55,827 nt of DNA. Source: an uncultured bacterium. Lineage in GTDB: Bacteria; Armatimonadota; HRBIN16. Shown in pieces: positions 16,419 through 24,817 of the stretch (the first letter of the stretch is position 1; each line of letters opens with the position of its first letter). The stretch lies in the NCBI GenBank assembly GCA_938027655.1, contig CALJAP010000144.1, positions 1 through 55,827 on the forward strand, written 5' to 3'. Position numbers and translations under genes: made by a program. Under the pieces are notes generated by a model that did not search any database, had not been told where the DNA came from, and worked only from the letters and a program-made list of their open reading frames with translations.

Positions 16419-17918
16419 CTATGCCCAGTGCACGGGGCGTACGCGCGGCGCACGAGCAAGGTATCGCTTCGCCTGTTCTGGTGTCATCTCCGGGTTGCGG
16501 AAGGAGATACCGGTCAGCTTTAGCATCCGGTGAAACGCCTCCTTGTGCGGCTGAATGCCTGCAAACATCTCCTTGCCTGCCCCCAGAGCGGTCACCAGTG
16601 TCCAGTCGCTCGTGTGCTGGGTGCCAATCCACGCCACACCGTTGTAGTTGGACAGCACCTCGCCCAGAACGCCCACCAGATTCGCATGGGCGCGGTTCAG
16701 CGCAGGAGCCGGCTTTCCACTGGCAACACCGGCGATAACATCCGCCTCCTCGCGTGTGATTTCGATGCCCGTTACCTCGCGGACTGCCTCGCGCACCTTG
16801 TCGGGCGTGGGCGCGCCCGCCTGCTTCAGCAGCTCCTGAATAGCCACGTACGAACCTTTTGCCTGGGCGATTCGCTCCAAGCACTTTGTGCTGTCGCGGT
16901 ACTCCTCGCCCATGCCGTTTAAGCCGGGGTTGGAGTTGCCGTGGTCGCTGGTAACCACCAGCAGGGTGTCGGGATGCCTGCGCACGAAGTCTACCGCTAC
17001 CGCGATGGCGTCATCAAACGCCAGCTGGTCCCACAATACTCCGGCCGCATCGTTGGAATGCGCTGCATGGTCTACGCGCCCGCCCTCAATCTGCAACAGG
17101 AAGCCCTTCGGTGAGCGCGACAGGATTTCCAGCGCGACCCGCGCCATCTCCGCCAGCGTGGGTACCTGATCCCAGAGCTGAGGGGTATTCCTGTGGTCGA
17201 CGGTGTACGGCACATGCCCATTGTAGAACAGCCCAAGCACCTTCTCCGGTCGCTCGCGCCCCTGCACCTGCTCGCGCCTCTCCCAGAATGTATAACCTTT
17301 ACGCCGGTATTCGGCAATCAGGTCGCGCTTGTCTGAGCGCAGTTGGGGGTCAAAGAACCGCCTGCCACCTCCCATTAACACATCTACCACATCCGCATAC
17401 TGCTCGGCGATAATGTGCTCGTCGTCTCGGCTACGGTGCGAGGCAGCGAAACCGGCGGGAGTGGCGTGGGTGATGGTGGTCGTGGTCACCAGACCGACCT
17501 TCTTGCCCGCCCGGCGCATGACGTGCGCGAGTGGGGTGAGCTTTGTGCCGTCGGGCAGGACGTTCACCGCCCCGTTGAACACGCGCGAGCCGCTGCCCCA
17601 TGCACTGCTCGCTGCCGAGGAGTCGGTCACCAGCGAATCGAGAGAGCTGGTCTCAAACAACCCGACGACCGCCTCGGGGTCTTGCAGCAATCGGAACCAA
17701 TGTGTGCCCTTGCCCCGAGCCATCTGCGAAAACGGTTCCGCCATCGACGGCACGCCCATGCTCATGCCGTCAGAGACCATGAAGATGATGCTCTTTGGCG
17801 CACGCGACACACGGGAACGTCCCTGCGCCGATGCCTCGCGCAGCAACAGCCCACTGCCGACCAGTGCCGCCGCTCCAGCCTGCAACAGTTCCCGCCGTGA
17901 AAGCTCTGAAGGTGTCAT
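16419..17918 (-). CDS. Alkaline phosphatase, Tat-exported
   Basis: A 499-residue metalloenzyme that hydrolyses phosphomonoesters outside the cytoplasm. The N-terminus has a twin-arginine signal, LSRRELLQAGAAAL, ending near ASAQG. Catalytic features: IIFMVSDGMSMG, VTDSSAASSAWGSG (the nucleophilic serine), VTSDHGNSNPG for metal binding, and IEGGRVDHAAHSND. Length matches the family. GGGGAGG lies before the ATG at 17918, with a TATAAT -10 at 17970-17975. The single-gene unit suggests phosphate-responsive control, but no Pho box is evident. Confidence 0.93.
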   Translation of the reverse strand: MTPSELSRRELLQAGAAALVGSGLLLREASAQGRSRVSRAPKSIIFMVSDGMSMGVPSMAEPFSQMARGKGTHWFRLLQDPEAVVGLFETSSLDSLVTDSSAASSAWGSGSRVFNGAVNVLPDGTKLTPLAHVMRRAGKKVGLVTTTTITHATPAGFAASHRSRDDEHIIAEQYADVVDVLMGGGRRFFDPQLRSDKRDLIAEYRRKGYTFWERREQVQGRERPEKVLGLFYNGHVPYTVDHRNTPQLWDQVPTLAEMARVALEILSRSPKGFLLQIEGGRVDHAAHSNDAAGVLWDQLAFDDAIAVAVDFVRRHPDTLLVVTSDHGNSNPGLNGMGEEYRDSTKCLERIAQAKGSYVAIQELLKQAGAPTPDKVREAVREVTGIEITREEADVIAGVASGKPAPALNRAHANLVGVLGEVLSNYNGVAWIGTQHTSDWTLVTALGAGKEMFAGIQPHKEAFHRMLKLTGISFRNPEMTPEQAKRYLARAPRVRPVHWA

Positions 17919-17969
17919 GTGCTTCCTCCCCTGTTGTGTGCATATCTTTGTGATTACCCGGTTACCCTC

Positions 17970-17975
17970 ATTATA
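17970..17975 (-). promoter_or_regulatory. -10 element for the alkaline phosphatase gene
   Basis: TATAAT on the reverse strand 52 bases before the ATG at 17918. No good -35 hexamer at 16-18 bases upstream, which is compatible with an activator-dependent promoter. Confidence 0.5.
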
Positions 17976-18012
17976 CCTTCACGCGATGTTAAGGTTATGT
18001 AAACGCGCTTTG

Positions 18013-18225
18013 ATGGTCATTCACACCGGCAAGACCGTTGCCAATGTGGACGACCCCAAAGCCTGCCGCACCAAACTGGCGGCGAAGACCGACGCCCAGA
18101 ACATCCTGAACGAATGGGATATGGGCTGGCATCGGGTGACGGTGTACGGCGACTGGCGCAGGCAGGCAATGCAGCTGGCGAGGCTGTACGGCATCACGGT
18201 AAACGAGGAGGACAAACCGGGGTAG
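18013..18225 (+). pseudogene. Gene remnant, C-terminal piece of a possible sugar isomerase
   Basis: A 70-residue open stretch from an ATG at 18013 (or 79 from 17986) with no ribosome site. It reads VIHTGKTVANVDDPKACRTK, then ILNEWDMGWHRVTVYGDWR and LARLYGITV. The GWHRVTVYGD block followed by LARLYGI resembles the extreme C-terminus of L-fucose/L-arabinose isomerase-like proteins, but I am not certain. It lies between the alkaline phosphatase promoter and the GH65 terminator, with no upstream coding sequence in any frame, so it appears to be the tail left by a deletion. Confidence 0.35.
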
Positions 18226-18235
18226 TTCCCCACAG

Positions 18236-18262
18236 CCCCCTTCTCCCATCGGGAGAAGGGGG
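18236..18262 (-). terminator. Perfect 12-bp hairpin after the GH65 gene
   Basis: CCCCCTTCTCCC (18236-18247), 3-base loop, GGGAGAAGGGGG (18251-18262), 21 bases past the GH65 stop. No T-run on either side. A close relative is at 50373-50395 and a looser one at 27160-27185, so this may be a repeat-derived terminator. Confidence 0.6.
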
Positions 18263-18282
18263 ACTTCCTCTCGTGAATGTTC

Positions 18283-20595
18283 TCACGCATACTCCCACCG
18301 CCAGCTCCCGCCGGGGGCAATCGCTGTTCTACCCTCCGGACTCAGCACAGGAACCTCGTTCGTTCCCCTGTTCGTTAACTCCACGCTCCTGCCGTCCACG
18401 CGCACCTGCACCGGCTGTCCATGCCACACGACGCGGAACTGCACGCTGCGCCAGTGCGCGGGGATAACGGGTGGTTTGAGGAAGCGGATGCCCTCGGCGG
18501 TCAGAGCCAGCTGGCAGAAGCCGTTCACCACCGCCTGCCACGCTCCGCCCAACGATGCCGCGTGGATGCCCAGGTTCCAGTGCGGTCCGTACGAGGCGAG
18601 GTCGATATGCGCGGTGTACAGGAAATATTTGTATGCCCAGTCCACCATGCCTGCGTCCGCCGCCACCAGCGAGTACGCCATCGGGCTGAGCGAAGAGTCG
18701 TGCGCGGTGCGCGGCTCGTAGTATCGCCAGTTCGCCAGCTTGGTTTCGGTGTCGTAACGGTCGCGCAGCAGGTAGAGCAGTAGCACCACATCCGCCTGCT
18801 TGATATTCTGCGTCTGCTGATAGGGTCCCAGCGGGCCGCCCGGGTGCAGGTCGGGATGCGCCAGTCGCTTGCGCGTCTGCTCAACAGGTTCATCGCGCAG
18901 GTTGAAGTAGCCGTCGAACTGCGGGATGAGGCGTGTGCGCGGGTCAGGGGCAGGCACATACACCTTCTGCGCGAACTCCTGCCATCGAATAACTTCACCG
19001 TCCCTCAGCCCAGTTTTGACCTTGAGCGCGTCGTACGCCTGCGGGTATTTTTCTTGCAACAGGTGGAGCACCTCTATCGCCTTCTCTACGCTGAACTGCG
19101 CCAGCGCGTTGGTGTAGGCGTTGTTGTCTACGCGCTCGTGGTATTCGTCGGGACCGAGCACCGAACGGAGCTCGTATCGCCCGCGTTCGGCGTTCCAGCG
19201 CGCCCGCGAGACGAAGAAACGTGCCACCTCAACCAGAATCTCCGCGCCACCGTCCAGCCAGAAACGCTCATCGCCCGTCGCCTGCACATATTGCCACGCC
19301 GCATACACGATGTCGGCGGAGATGTGTATCTGCTCATCGGCAAAGTAACTGCGTATCGGCTCGCCGGTGAGCGGGTTGGTGAACACATAGAGGTCGCACT
19401 GCTCGTCACCGCTCTCCTGGCTTTGCCAGGCGTAGTACGCCCCTTGAAAGCCCAGCCCCTTTGCCTTGCGCTTCGCCCCTTCCAGAGTGTGGTAGCGGTA
19501 GCGCAGGATGTTTCGTGCCACCTGCGGCTGAGTGGTGATGAACAGGGGCAGTACGAATATCTCGCAGTCCCAGAAGATGGAGCCATAATAGTCCTGCCCC
19601 TGCAGTCCACGCGCCGGGATGCTGATACGGTCATCGTGGTAAGGAGCGGCGGCAAGCAGGTGAAACACCGCGAAACGGATGCCCATCTGCGCCTGCTCAT
19701 CGCCCTCAATTCGCACCTCCGACGCCTGCCACAGCGCGTCCCAGCGTTGCACGTGCTCCGCTTTCAGCGCATCGTAGCCCAGCGCACACACGCTATCCAG
19801 CTCGGCGAGGCACAGCCGGTACAGGTCGCCTTCGCTGAAACGACTATCGTGGAGAACGCACCATTTGGTGAGCGCAAACTCCTGCTCCGGCTGCAGGTCA
19901 AAGGTGAAAATGGTCTGTACACAGCGGTCGGTAGGGTCGTCCCGCTCTACGTTCACCTGTGCGGGCGTACGCACCTCATGTCTTGCCATCACGCCGATGT
20001 GGTAACCGGGATCGAAGGTCTCCACCTCCAAATAGTCTTCTTCGCCTTCCTGTCGGCGGGTGAACCGTTTGAAGTGATACGCCCAGCGGTTGTTCACCGC
20101 CCCATCGATGCTGGAACGCAGTTCGACATGCACCGGCTGTTCGGCAACCAGTCGGTAGCGGATAACGCCCACGTGCCGATGCGCCATGCTGAGCAAACGC
20201 TCGCTCTCCATACGCACCACTTTGCCCGAAGGGCTTCGCCAGCGGATGTAGCGGCGCATCACGCCCTCGCGCGTATCCAGCTCCCGCCAGTATTGCAGCA
20301 GTTCGCCCATGTTCGCGGGGTCAAAGGGGTTGTGGTCTACCCAGAACTGGATGAACGTCCAGTCAGGCATGTTGGGGAACTCACGTTCGGTCAGCTTACC
20401 CCGAGGGGTATCGTAGATGCCGTTAATGTAACATCCCTTAACGCCCGAAATGGTGGGGGGCAGTTCCTCTCCTGCTCCGCGCAGTCCCATGTAGCCGTTC
20501 GCCAGCGCGAAAACGGTGGCTTTTGCGCTCTCCTCTTCGGGTTTGTACACCGTCTCGCGGATAATGGTGCCGTCGATAAAGTGGTACTCTTCCAT
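18283..20595 (-). CDS. Glycoside hydrolase family 65 phosphorylase
   Basis: A 770-residue cytoplasmic enzyme. GH65 enzymes such as maltose, trehalose, kojibiose and nigerose phosphorylases split alpha-glucobioses with phosphate, giving beta-glucose 1-phosphate. Features: LANGYMGLRG at 31-40, FWDCEIFVLPLF at 341-352, and GPDEYHERVDNNAYTN at 481-496 with catalytic Glu484. The start at 20595 is chosen because the upstream in-frame region lies in the preceding gene and AGGAGG adjoins this ATG. It follows the beta-phosphoglucomutase-like gene by five bases, which isomerises just the product of this reaction; the pairing supports the phosphorylase rather than hydrolase activity. Disaccharide specificity is not readable. 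Confidence 0.92.
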   Translation of the reverse strand: MEEYHFIDGTIIRETVYKPEEESAKATVFALANGYMGLRGAGEELPPTISGVKGCYINGIYDTPRGKLTEREFPNMPDWTFIQFWVDHNPFDPANMGELLQYWRELDTREGVMRRYIRWRSPSGKVVRMESERLLSMAHRHVGVIRYRLVAEQPVHVELRSSIDGAVNNRWAYHFKRFTRRQEGEEDYLEVETFDPGYHIGVMARHEVRTPAQVNVERDDPTDRCVQTIFTFDLQPEQEFALTKWCVLHDSRFSEGDLYRLCLAELDSVCALGYDALKAEHVQRWDALWQASEVRIEGDEQAQMGIRFAVFHLLAAAPYHDDRISIPARGLQGQDYYGSIFWDCEIFVLPLFITTQPQVARNILRYRYHTLEGAKRKAKGLGFQGAYYAWQSQESGDEQCDLYVFTNPLTGEPIRSYFADEQIHISADIVYAAWQYVQATGDERFWLDGGAEILVEVARFFVSRARWNAERGRYELRSVLGPDEYHERVDNNAYTNALAQFSVEKAIEVLHLLQEKYPQAYDALKVKTGLRDGEVIRWQEFAQKVYVPAPDPRTRLIPQFDGYFNLRDEPVEQTRKRLAHPDLHPGGPLGPYQQTQNIKQADVVLLLYLLRDRYDTETKLANWRYYEPRTAHDSSLSPMAYSLVAADAGMVDWAYKYFLYTAHIDLASYGPHWNLGIHAASLGGAWQAVVNGFCQLALTAEGIRFLKPPVIPAHWRSVQFRVVWHGQPVQVRVDGRSVELTNRGTNEVPVLSPEGRTAIAPGGSWRWEYA

Positions 20596-20600
20596 CCTCC

Positions 20601-21353
20601 TCACAGCTCCTCGAGGTTGACCTCGTCTAGGTTCGTGACCACCCAGTCTGCACCCGCAGCGCGCAACAGGTGGGCGTCGTCCCGTCGTGCCACCCCAATA
20701 CAGCGCATCCCACCAGCCTTCGCCGCTTGCACCCCTGCCGGGGCGTCCTCGATGACAACGCATCGTTCAGGCGCAAGGTTCAGCAGAGCGACGGCGGTGA
20801 GGAATATCTCCGGGTGCGGTTTGCCCTGCGCAAAGTCGCGCCCACAGACGTTGGCATCGAAGAGGTCGCTCAAGCGCGTTTCGGGTGTGACAAAGGGGAG
20901 GCGCAGGCGTTGTCTCTCACAGAAGGGTTGCAGGAACACCCGCTCCAGCATCCGATTGGCGTTCTTAGACGACGAAGCAGCGGCGAGCTTTATCCCCTTC
21001 GCCTTTAGTGCAAGGATAAAGCGCAAGCCGTCCTCAAAAGCGGTAAACTGCCCGCGCTCTATCAGCTCCACAATCATCTGCTGTTTGAGGTCGCACAGTT
21101 CTTGTGTGCGCCTGCCATCGGGGTCGGGTATGCCGAAGTATTCCAGCAACGCCGACGCCCCCTCCCGTCTGGGTTTGCCCGACACAACCTGCTGGTACAC
21201 CTCGGCGGTGTAACGCTCTGGCGTGTAGTGGGTATGAGAAGCGATATCTGCCCATCGACTGCTCATGAGCCTGTGTAACGTCTCGCCCCAGGCACGTTCG
21301 TGCGGCGAGTCCACCAGCACCCCGTCGATGTCGAATATCGCTGCCTGCGTCAT
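20601..21353 (-). CDS. Beta-phosphoglucomutase-like HAD phosphatase
   Basis: A 250-residue HAD-superfamily protein: nucleophile motif IFDIDGVLVDS at 6-16, SSS motif in AAASSSKNANRML, and GKPHPEIFLTA with VIEDAPAGVQAAKAGG near the end. The last two motifs and the helical cap are those of beta-phosphoglucomutase, which converts beta-glucose 1-phosphate to glucose 6-phosphate. Its neighbour GH65 makes that substrate. The ATG overlaps the stop of the upstream gene as ATGA (21350-21353), so they are translationally coupled. A plain sugar phosphatase remains possible. Confidence 0.88.
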   Translation of the reverse strand: MTQAAIFDIDGVLVDSPHERAWGETLHRLMSSRWADIASHTHYTPERYTAEVYQQVVSGKPRREGASALLEYFGIPDPDGRRTQELCDLKQQMIVELIERGQFTAFEDGLRFILALKAKGIKLAAASSSKNANRMLERVFLQPFCERQRLRLPFVTPETRLSDLFDANVCGRDFAQGKPHPEIFLTAVALLNLAPERCVVIEDAPAGVQAAKAGGMRCIGVARRDDAHLLRAAGADWVVTNLDEVNLEEL

Positions 21354-22444
21354 CGGTCGCGTACCCCGTACTTCTCAGCAGCATCGAGGTAGACCTTCAC
21401 GCCATCCGGCGGTAGGTCCCACGTGAGATGGTTGCCCACACAGAAGAAATAGCCGGGCATATCGCGCCCTACCTGCGCCATCTCACGCACCATCGCCTCT
21501 ATCGCCTCGCGGTCGTTGCTCATGATGACGCGATTATCGCCGCCTCCAAGCAGCACCTTATCGGGGTGTTTGCGGGCGAAGGCTTTCCAGTTGGTATAGG
21601 TTTCACAGAAGATGCCGTCCGCCCCACATGCCAGCACGTCGTCTGCCACCAGGTCTACATTGCCGTCGGAAACGAAGAATATCTTCTTGCCCGACGCCTT
21701 CAGGTAGCCCCAGAACTCCTCGTAATAGGGGTAGATGTTCTCGCGCAGCCACTTCGGCGAGAAGACCGGTCCCTGCCGGTGGCAGATGTCGTCGTGACTG
21801 GAGAAGACCTGCACGTCGGTGCTCGCCCACGCTCGAAACACCTTGCGCGAGATTTCGGCAAAGTCGCGTAATAGGCGTTTTGCCTCCTGCGGATAGCAGG
21901 CGGCCACTTCCAGCCACAGCTCCCAGCCAAAGGTGAGCAGAGGCCACATGAACAGCGTGTTGTAGAAATGCCCGATTTCCAGACAGAGGTCACCGTTGGC
22001 GGCGCGGTCGCGCTCTACCTGTTGCTGAAACCGCCTAGCCAGCTCCTCTTCCGGCGGTGAGAGGTCTATGCCGATGGGGTCCATCTCGCGGTAGTCCCAG
22101 TGCTCCAGCGGCTGATAGCGCAGCACGTCCTCCACCGACCGGAACCGATGTCCCCAGTCCCAGTGCCACGTGTGCCCCCAGCCCCAGCGTACGGTCTTAC
22201 GCCCCTGCACGTCCTCATACACCACGCCGTCTGGCGGGCGTGGCACAGGAGTATCTTCGAGAGGAAGCGTGTATAGGTCAATGGCGTAGCGTTCTACCAG
22301 TGCCTTCTGTGCCAGGCGCGGATGCTGCCAGGGGTCTATGCCGGTAATATACTCGATAGCATCCGGACAGGAGATGATTTCCCAGTGCGGGATGCGGTCG
22401 GTCATCTGCCCGTGAAACGCCTTCAGTGCACGTTCGCGATTCAT
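21350..22444 (-). CDS. Uroporphyrinogen decarboxylase-family protein, non-haem type
   Basis: A 364-residue TIM-barrel protein of the URO-D/MtaA superfamily: MNRERALKAFHGQMTDRIPHWE is the usual opening, and GYLKASGKKIFFVSDGNVD with LGGGDNRVIMSNDREAIEAMV near the end are typical of the non-haem branch. Such proteins often appear in sugar or methyl-transfer gene clusters, and their substrates are mostly unknown. It is the first gene of the GH65/beta-phosphoglucomutase unit, with ATGA overlap to the next gene. A role in handling the same sugar, for example modification or transfer, is inference only. Confidence 0.8.
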   Translation of the reverse strand: MNRERALKAFHGQMTDRIPHWEIISCPDAIEYITGIDPWQHPRLAQKALVERYAIDLYTLPLEDTPVPRPPDGVVYEDVQGRKTVRWGWGHTWHWDWGHRFRSVEDVLRYQPLEHWDYREMDPIGIDLSPPEEELARRFQQQVERDRAANGDLCLEIGHFYNTLFMWPLLTFGWELWLEVAACYPQEAKRLLRDFAEISRKVFRAWASTDVQVFSSHDDICHRQGPVFSPKWLRENIYPYYEEFWGYLKASGKKIFFVSDGNVDLVADDVLACGADGIFCETYTNWKAFARKHPDKVLLGGGDNRVIMSNDREAIEAMVREMAQVGRDMPGYFFCVGNHLTWDLPPDGVKVYLDAAEKYGVRDR

Positions 22445-22522
22445 GGTGGTCTTACCCCCTGCGGTTCGCTTCCTTCCAACGATATTGTAACCTGTAGAGG
22501 GGCAATTTGCCAGAGGCAGCTA

Positions 22523-22573
22523 CGCAGGCAGGGCTTGGTTTGCGAGGAACCGGCTTTAGCCGTCAGAGAGGGA
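22523..22573 (+). repeat. Dispersed intergenic repeat, family D, copy 2
   Basis: Contains GGCTTGGTTTG then GGAACCGGCTTTAGCCG, aligning with 511-560. The 274-base gap 22445-22718 that holds it also has CTCAGCATGACAAAATAGAT near 22640-22660, echoed by AACAAAATAGATTCA near 645. No gene is visible in this gap. Confidence 0.4.
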
Positions 22574-22718
22574 GGCGGGTAGCTGCGCGTGCAACGGGGG
22601 GAAGGATCTCGTTCTATCGCTACACCGAGGTGCTTCGCTAACGCTCAGCATGACAAAATAGATGCACCATACCTTTGATCAGAACATGTTTATCCCAAGG
22701 TTGGGGTGTGAGAGAATA

Positions 22719-23942
22719 CTACGCACCTCTCTCGTCCGCCTCCGGGCGCAGGGAGGGGAACAACGCAAGCAACACAATCCACAGGCTTGCCGCCACCGGC
22801 ATTGCCAGCAACATGCCCCAGATTCCGAACAGCTTCGCCCCCACAATCAGCGCGAAGATGCTGGCTATCGGATGTAAACCCACCGAACCGCCGACAATGC
22901 GCGGCACCAGCACCTGGTCGAACAGCGTGTTCACCGCTATCGCCGTGCCCACTACAACCAGCGTGTACTGCCAGGAATGCGCCGACACCGCAAACAACCA
23001 CAGTGCCTGCCCCTCTCCCCCAAAAAAGGCCACCAGCCCGGAGGTAACCGCTATCAACAGTGCTCCGATGTACGGAACCAGATACAGCAAACCTGCCAGC
23101 GTGCCCAGCACGATACTGTATCGCACCCCCAGAAGGGTAAAGACAACAGCCATCGTGATGCCGTACAGGATAGCTACCGTTGCCAGCCCCTTCAGATAAC
23201 CCGTCCACACCACGCCCAGCGCACGCAGCAGCACCAGAACAGAGGAACGTGAGCCTTCAGGAACCATCTCTATCAGCCGCTGGCGAATACGTGGCAGGTC
23301 CACCATCGCGAAGAAGGCGATAATCGGGATGAGCACCAGCCACAGCAGTTTGCCCACCAGCGAGCTGACATAGCCCAGCAGGTTGCTCATCCAGGCGGTT
23401 ACCTGCTTGTTAATCTCCTCCGAATAGCGATCCAACAGCTGCTGTGGATCTTCAGGCAAGTTCAGGCGTTGTAATGTGTCATGGTGGCGTTTGAGAAAAG
23501 GTTGTAGTTCCTGCTGGAACCAGTCATTGGCACCGCGGATATAGCCCGGCAGGTCTTTGATAAGTCCTTGTAGCTGCGCGACTATCAACGGCACCACATA
23601 CAGTAGCAGCGCCACTACCAGAAGCACGAAGGCGATAAACACCAGCACCGTCGCCATGCGACGTGAATAGCCGCGTCGCTCCAGAGCGCACAGCTGACCG
23701 TCCAGCAACCCGGCGATGGCAAAGGCAATCACGAAGGGCACCAGCACATCCGCCACGTAGTACAGAGCTGCCCCCACCACCAGCAGCACCACAACCCCCG
23801 CCCACGGGCGGATACGCAGTGGTAAGAGAGAGGGTAAATCTGCCTGTGCTTCGGTGAACAGAGCAGTGACATCGCCCGCCCGAGCACCGGGCGGGCGATG
23901 GGCTTCCACTGGCTCGCTACGCTTGCGATTGCTCTGGGGCAT
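22719..23942 (-). CDS. AI-2E/PerM family permease
   Basis: A 407-residue integral membrane protein. About eight hydrophobic segments occur in the order expected for the family, two near residues 50-80, others around 95-125, 205-230, and four in the C-terminal half; the conserved loop is the LLYLVPYIGALL region. Members have been proposed to export autoinducer or other small molecules, and some act in sodium-linked transport. The ATG at 23942 is preceded by GGAGAAC; the earlier in-frame GTG lies in the ribosome region. The start is inside the YtxH-like gene (26-base overlap), so it is translationally coupled to it. Confidence 0.87.
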   Translation of the reverse strand: MPQSNRKRSEPVEAHRPPGARAGDVTALFTEAQADLPSLLPLRIRPWAGVVVLLVVGAALYYVADVLVPFVIAFAIAGLLDGQLCALERRGYSRRMATVLVFIAFVLLVVALLLYVVPLIVAQLQGLIKDLPGYIRGANDWFQQELQPFLKRHHDTLQRLNLPEDPQQLLDRYSEEINKQVTAWMSNLLGYVSSLVGKLLWLVLIPIIAFFAMVDLPRIRQRLIEMVPEGSRSSVLVLLRALGVVWTGYLKGLATVAILYGITMAVVFTLLGVRYSIVLGTLAGLLYLVPYIGALLIAVTSGLVAFFGGEGQALWLFAVSAHSWQYTLVVVGTAIAVNTLFDQVLVPRIVGGSVGLHPIASIFALIVGAKLFGIWGMLLAMPVAASLWIVLLALFPSLRPEADERGA

Positions 23943-24201
23943 GTTCTCCAGCCTCAGCTGCCTCCTCACCAGCAGCCTTCTGGCGGATGGTCGATGCTAC
24001 CGTCTCCAGAGCCGGCTTGACACGGTGCGAGAGCTCGGAAACGCTCTCTTTCAGCTTCTCAATCGCCTTCGCCAGATCCTCACGGGTCTCCCGGCCCGAT
24101 TTGGGCGCCAGCAACAGCGCCACCACCGCTCCCACAATCGCGCCGATGCCAATCCCAGCCAGCACGCTCAACAAGACGCTGCGTTCCTCATTGTCCGACA
24201 T
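23917..24201 (-). CDS. YtxH-domain membrane-anchored protein
   Basis: A 94-residue protein: a membrane segment at about 9-31 (VLLSVLAGIGIGAIVGAVV), followed by LLAPKSGRETREDLA, the standard YtxH pattern, then an amphipathic helix and an acidic Glu/Ala-rich tail. The AGGAGG ribosome site precedes the ATG at 24201. YtxH proteins are often associated with a ytxG partner, as here (14-base overlap with the upstream gene). Function is unclear; stress-related in Bacillus. Confidence 0.88.
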   Translation of the reverse strand: MSDNEERSVLLSVLAGIGIGAIVGAVVALLLAPKSGRETREDLAKAIEKLKESVSELSHRVKPALETVASTIRQKAAGEEAAEAGEHAPEQSQA

Positions 24202-24811
24202 GGCTTTCTCCTCCTCTCTGTTCTTCTGATGTTTCCCCAGCAGGGGGTTCCTCCGAGTCTTTTGACCCCTCCGGTGGCGGTGGCGTTTCGGTCGGTCGCT
24301 CGCCTTTCAGAACCGCGTATCCCTTCCTCAGCGCCTCCATCCACACGCGCGGGCGCGATATGGGCGAAGCAGCTACCGATTTCACCGCCTGCGCCACCTT
24401 TTGGGGGTGGGTAACCGCGTCTACGACAGACAAAACGCGCTCGATACGTTCGATTTTCTCTACGAGGCTCTGCGCTACCTTCAGCAGATGTCGGATAGTC
24501 ACCAGCGCCTCGCGAGCCGATGGTATCACCTCGTCGCTCAGCGTTGCTCCTGCATCCTTCACCGCAGGCATCAGTGCAGTGCGCGTTTCGTTCAGGATGG
24601 TATCCGTCGTTTCCAGAACACGCTGAAGCTGGTTAATAGCCGGGGGCAACCCCTGAAGCGCGGGCAGCGCTTGCCCGCGCAGTTCCACAACGGTACGCTC
24701 CGCTTCGGCAACCGTGCGCCGCAAGCGTATTACCACGGGTATCAACAGCGCCAGCACGACAATCGCCAGCACAATCAATATCGCCACACCGAATTGAATC
24801 AACCCTTCCAT
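24188..24811 (-). CDS. YtxG-like DUF948 membrane protein
   Basis: A 207-residue protein with one N-terminal membrane helix (about 6-28), a long helical region (about 30-150, with many Leu/Val/Glu/Gln repeats and likely coiled coil), and a Pro/Glu-rich tail. This is the DUF948/YtxG layout, and the following ytxH-like gene supports it. It starts six bases after the mnmA stop, so the four genes mnmA, ytxG-like, ytxH-like and permease form an operon. Confidence 0.75.
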   Translation of the reverse strand: MEGLIQFGVAILIVLAIVVLALLIPVVIRLRRTVAEAERTVVELRGQALPALQGLPPAINQLQRVLETTDTILNETRTALMPAVKDAGATLSDEVIPSAREALVTIRHLLKVAQSLVEKIERIERVLSVVDAVTHPQKVAQAVKSVAASPISRPRVWMEALRKGYAVLKGERPTETPPPPEGSKDSEEPPAGETSEEQRGGESHVGQ

Positions 24812-24817
24812 CCTCTT

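Noticed and set aside
18844-21213. A 789-codon forward open frame opposite the GH65 and HAD genes
   Set aside because: It lies antisense to two well-supported genes in GC-rich DNA, where long antisense frames are common; there is no motif or ribosome site.
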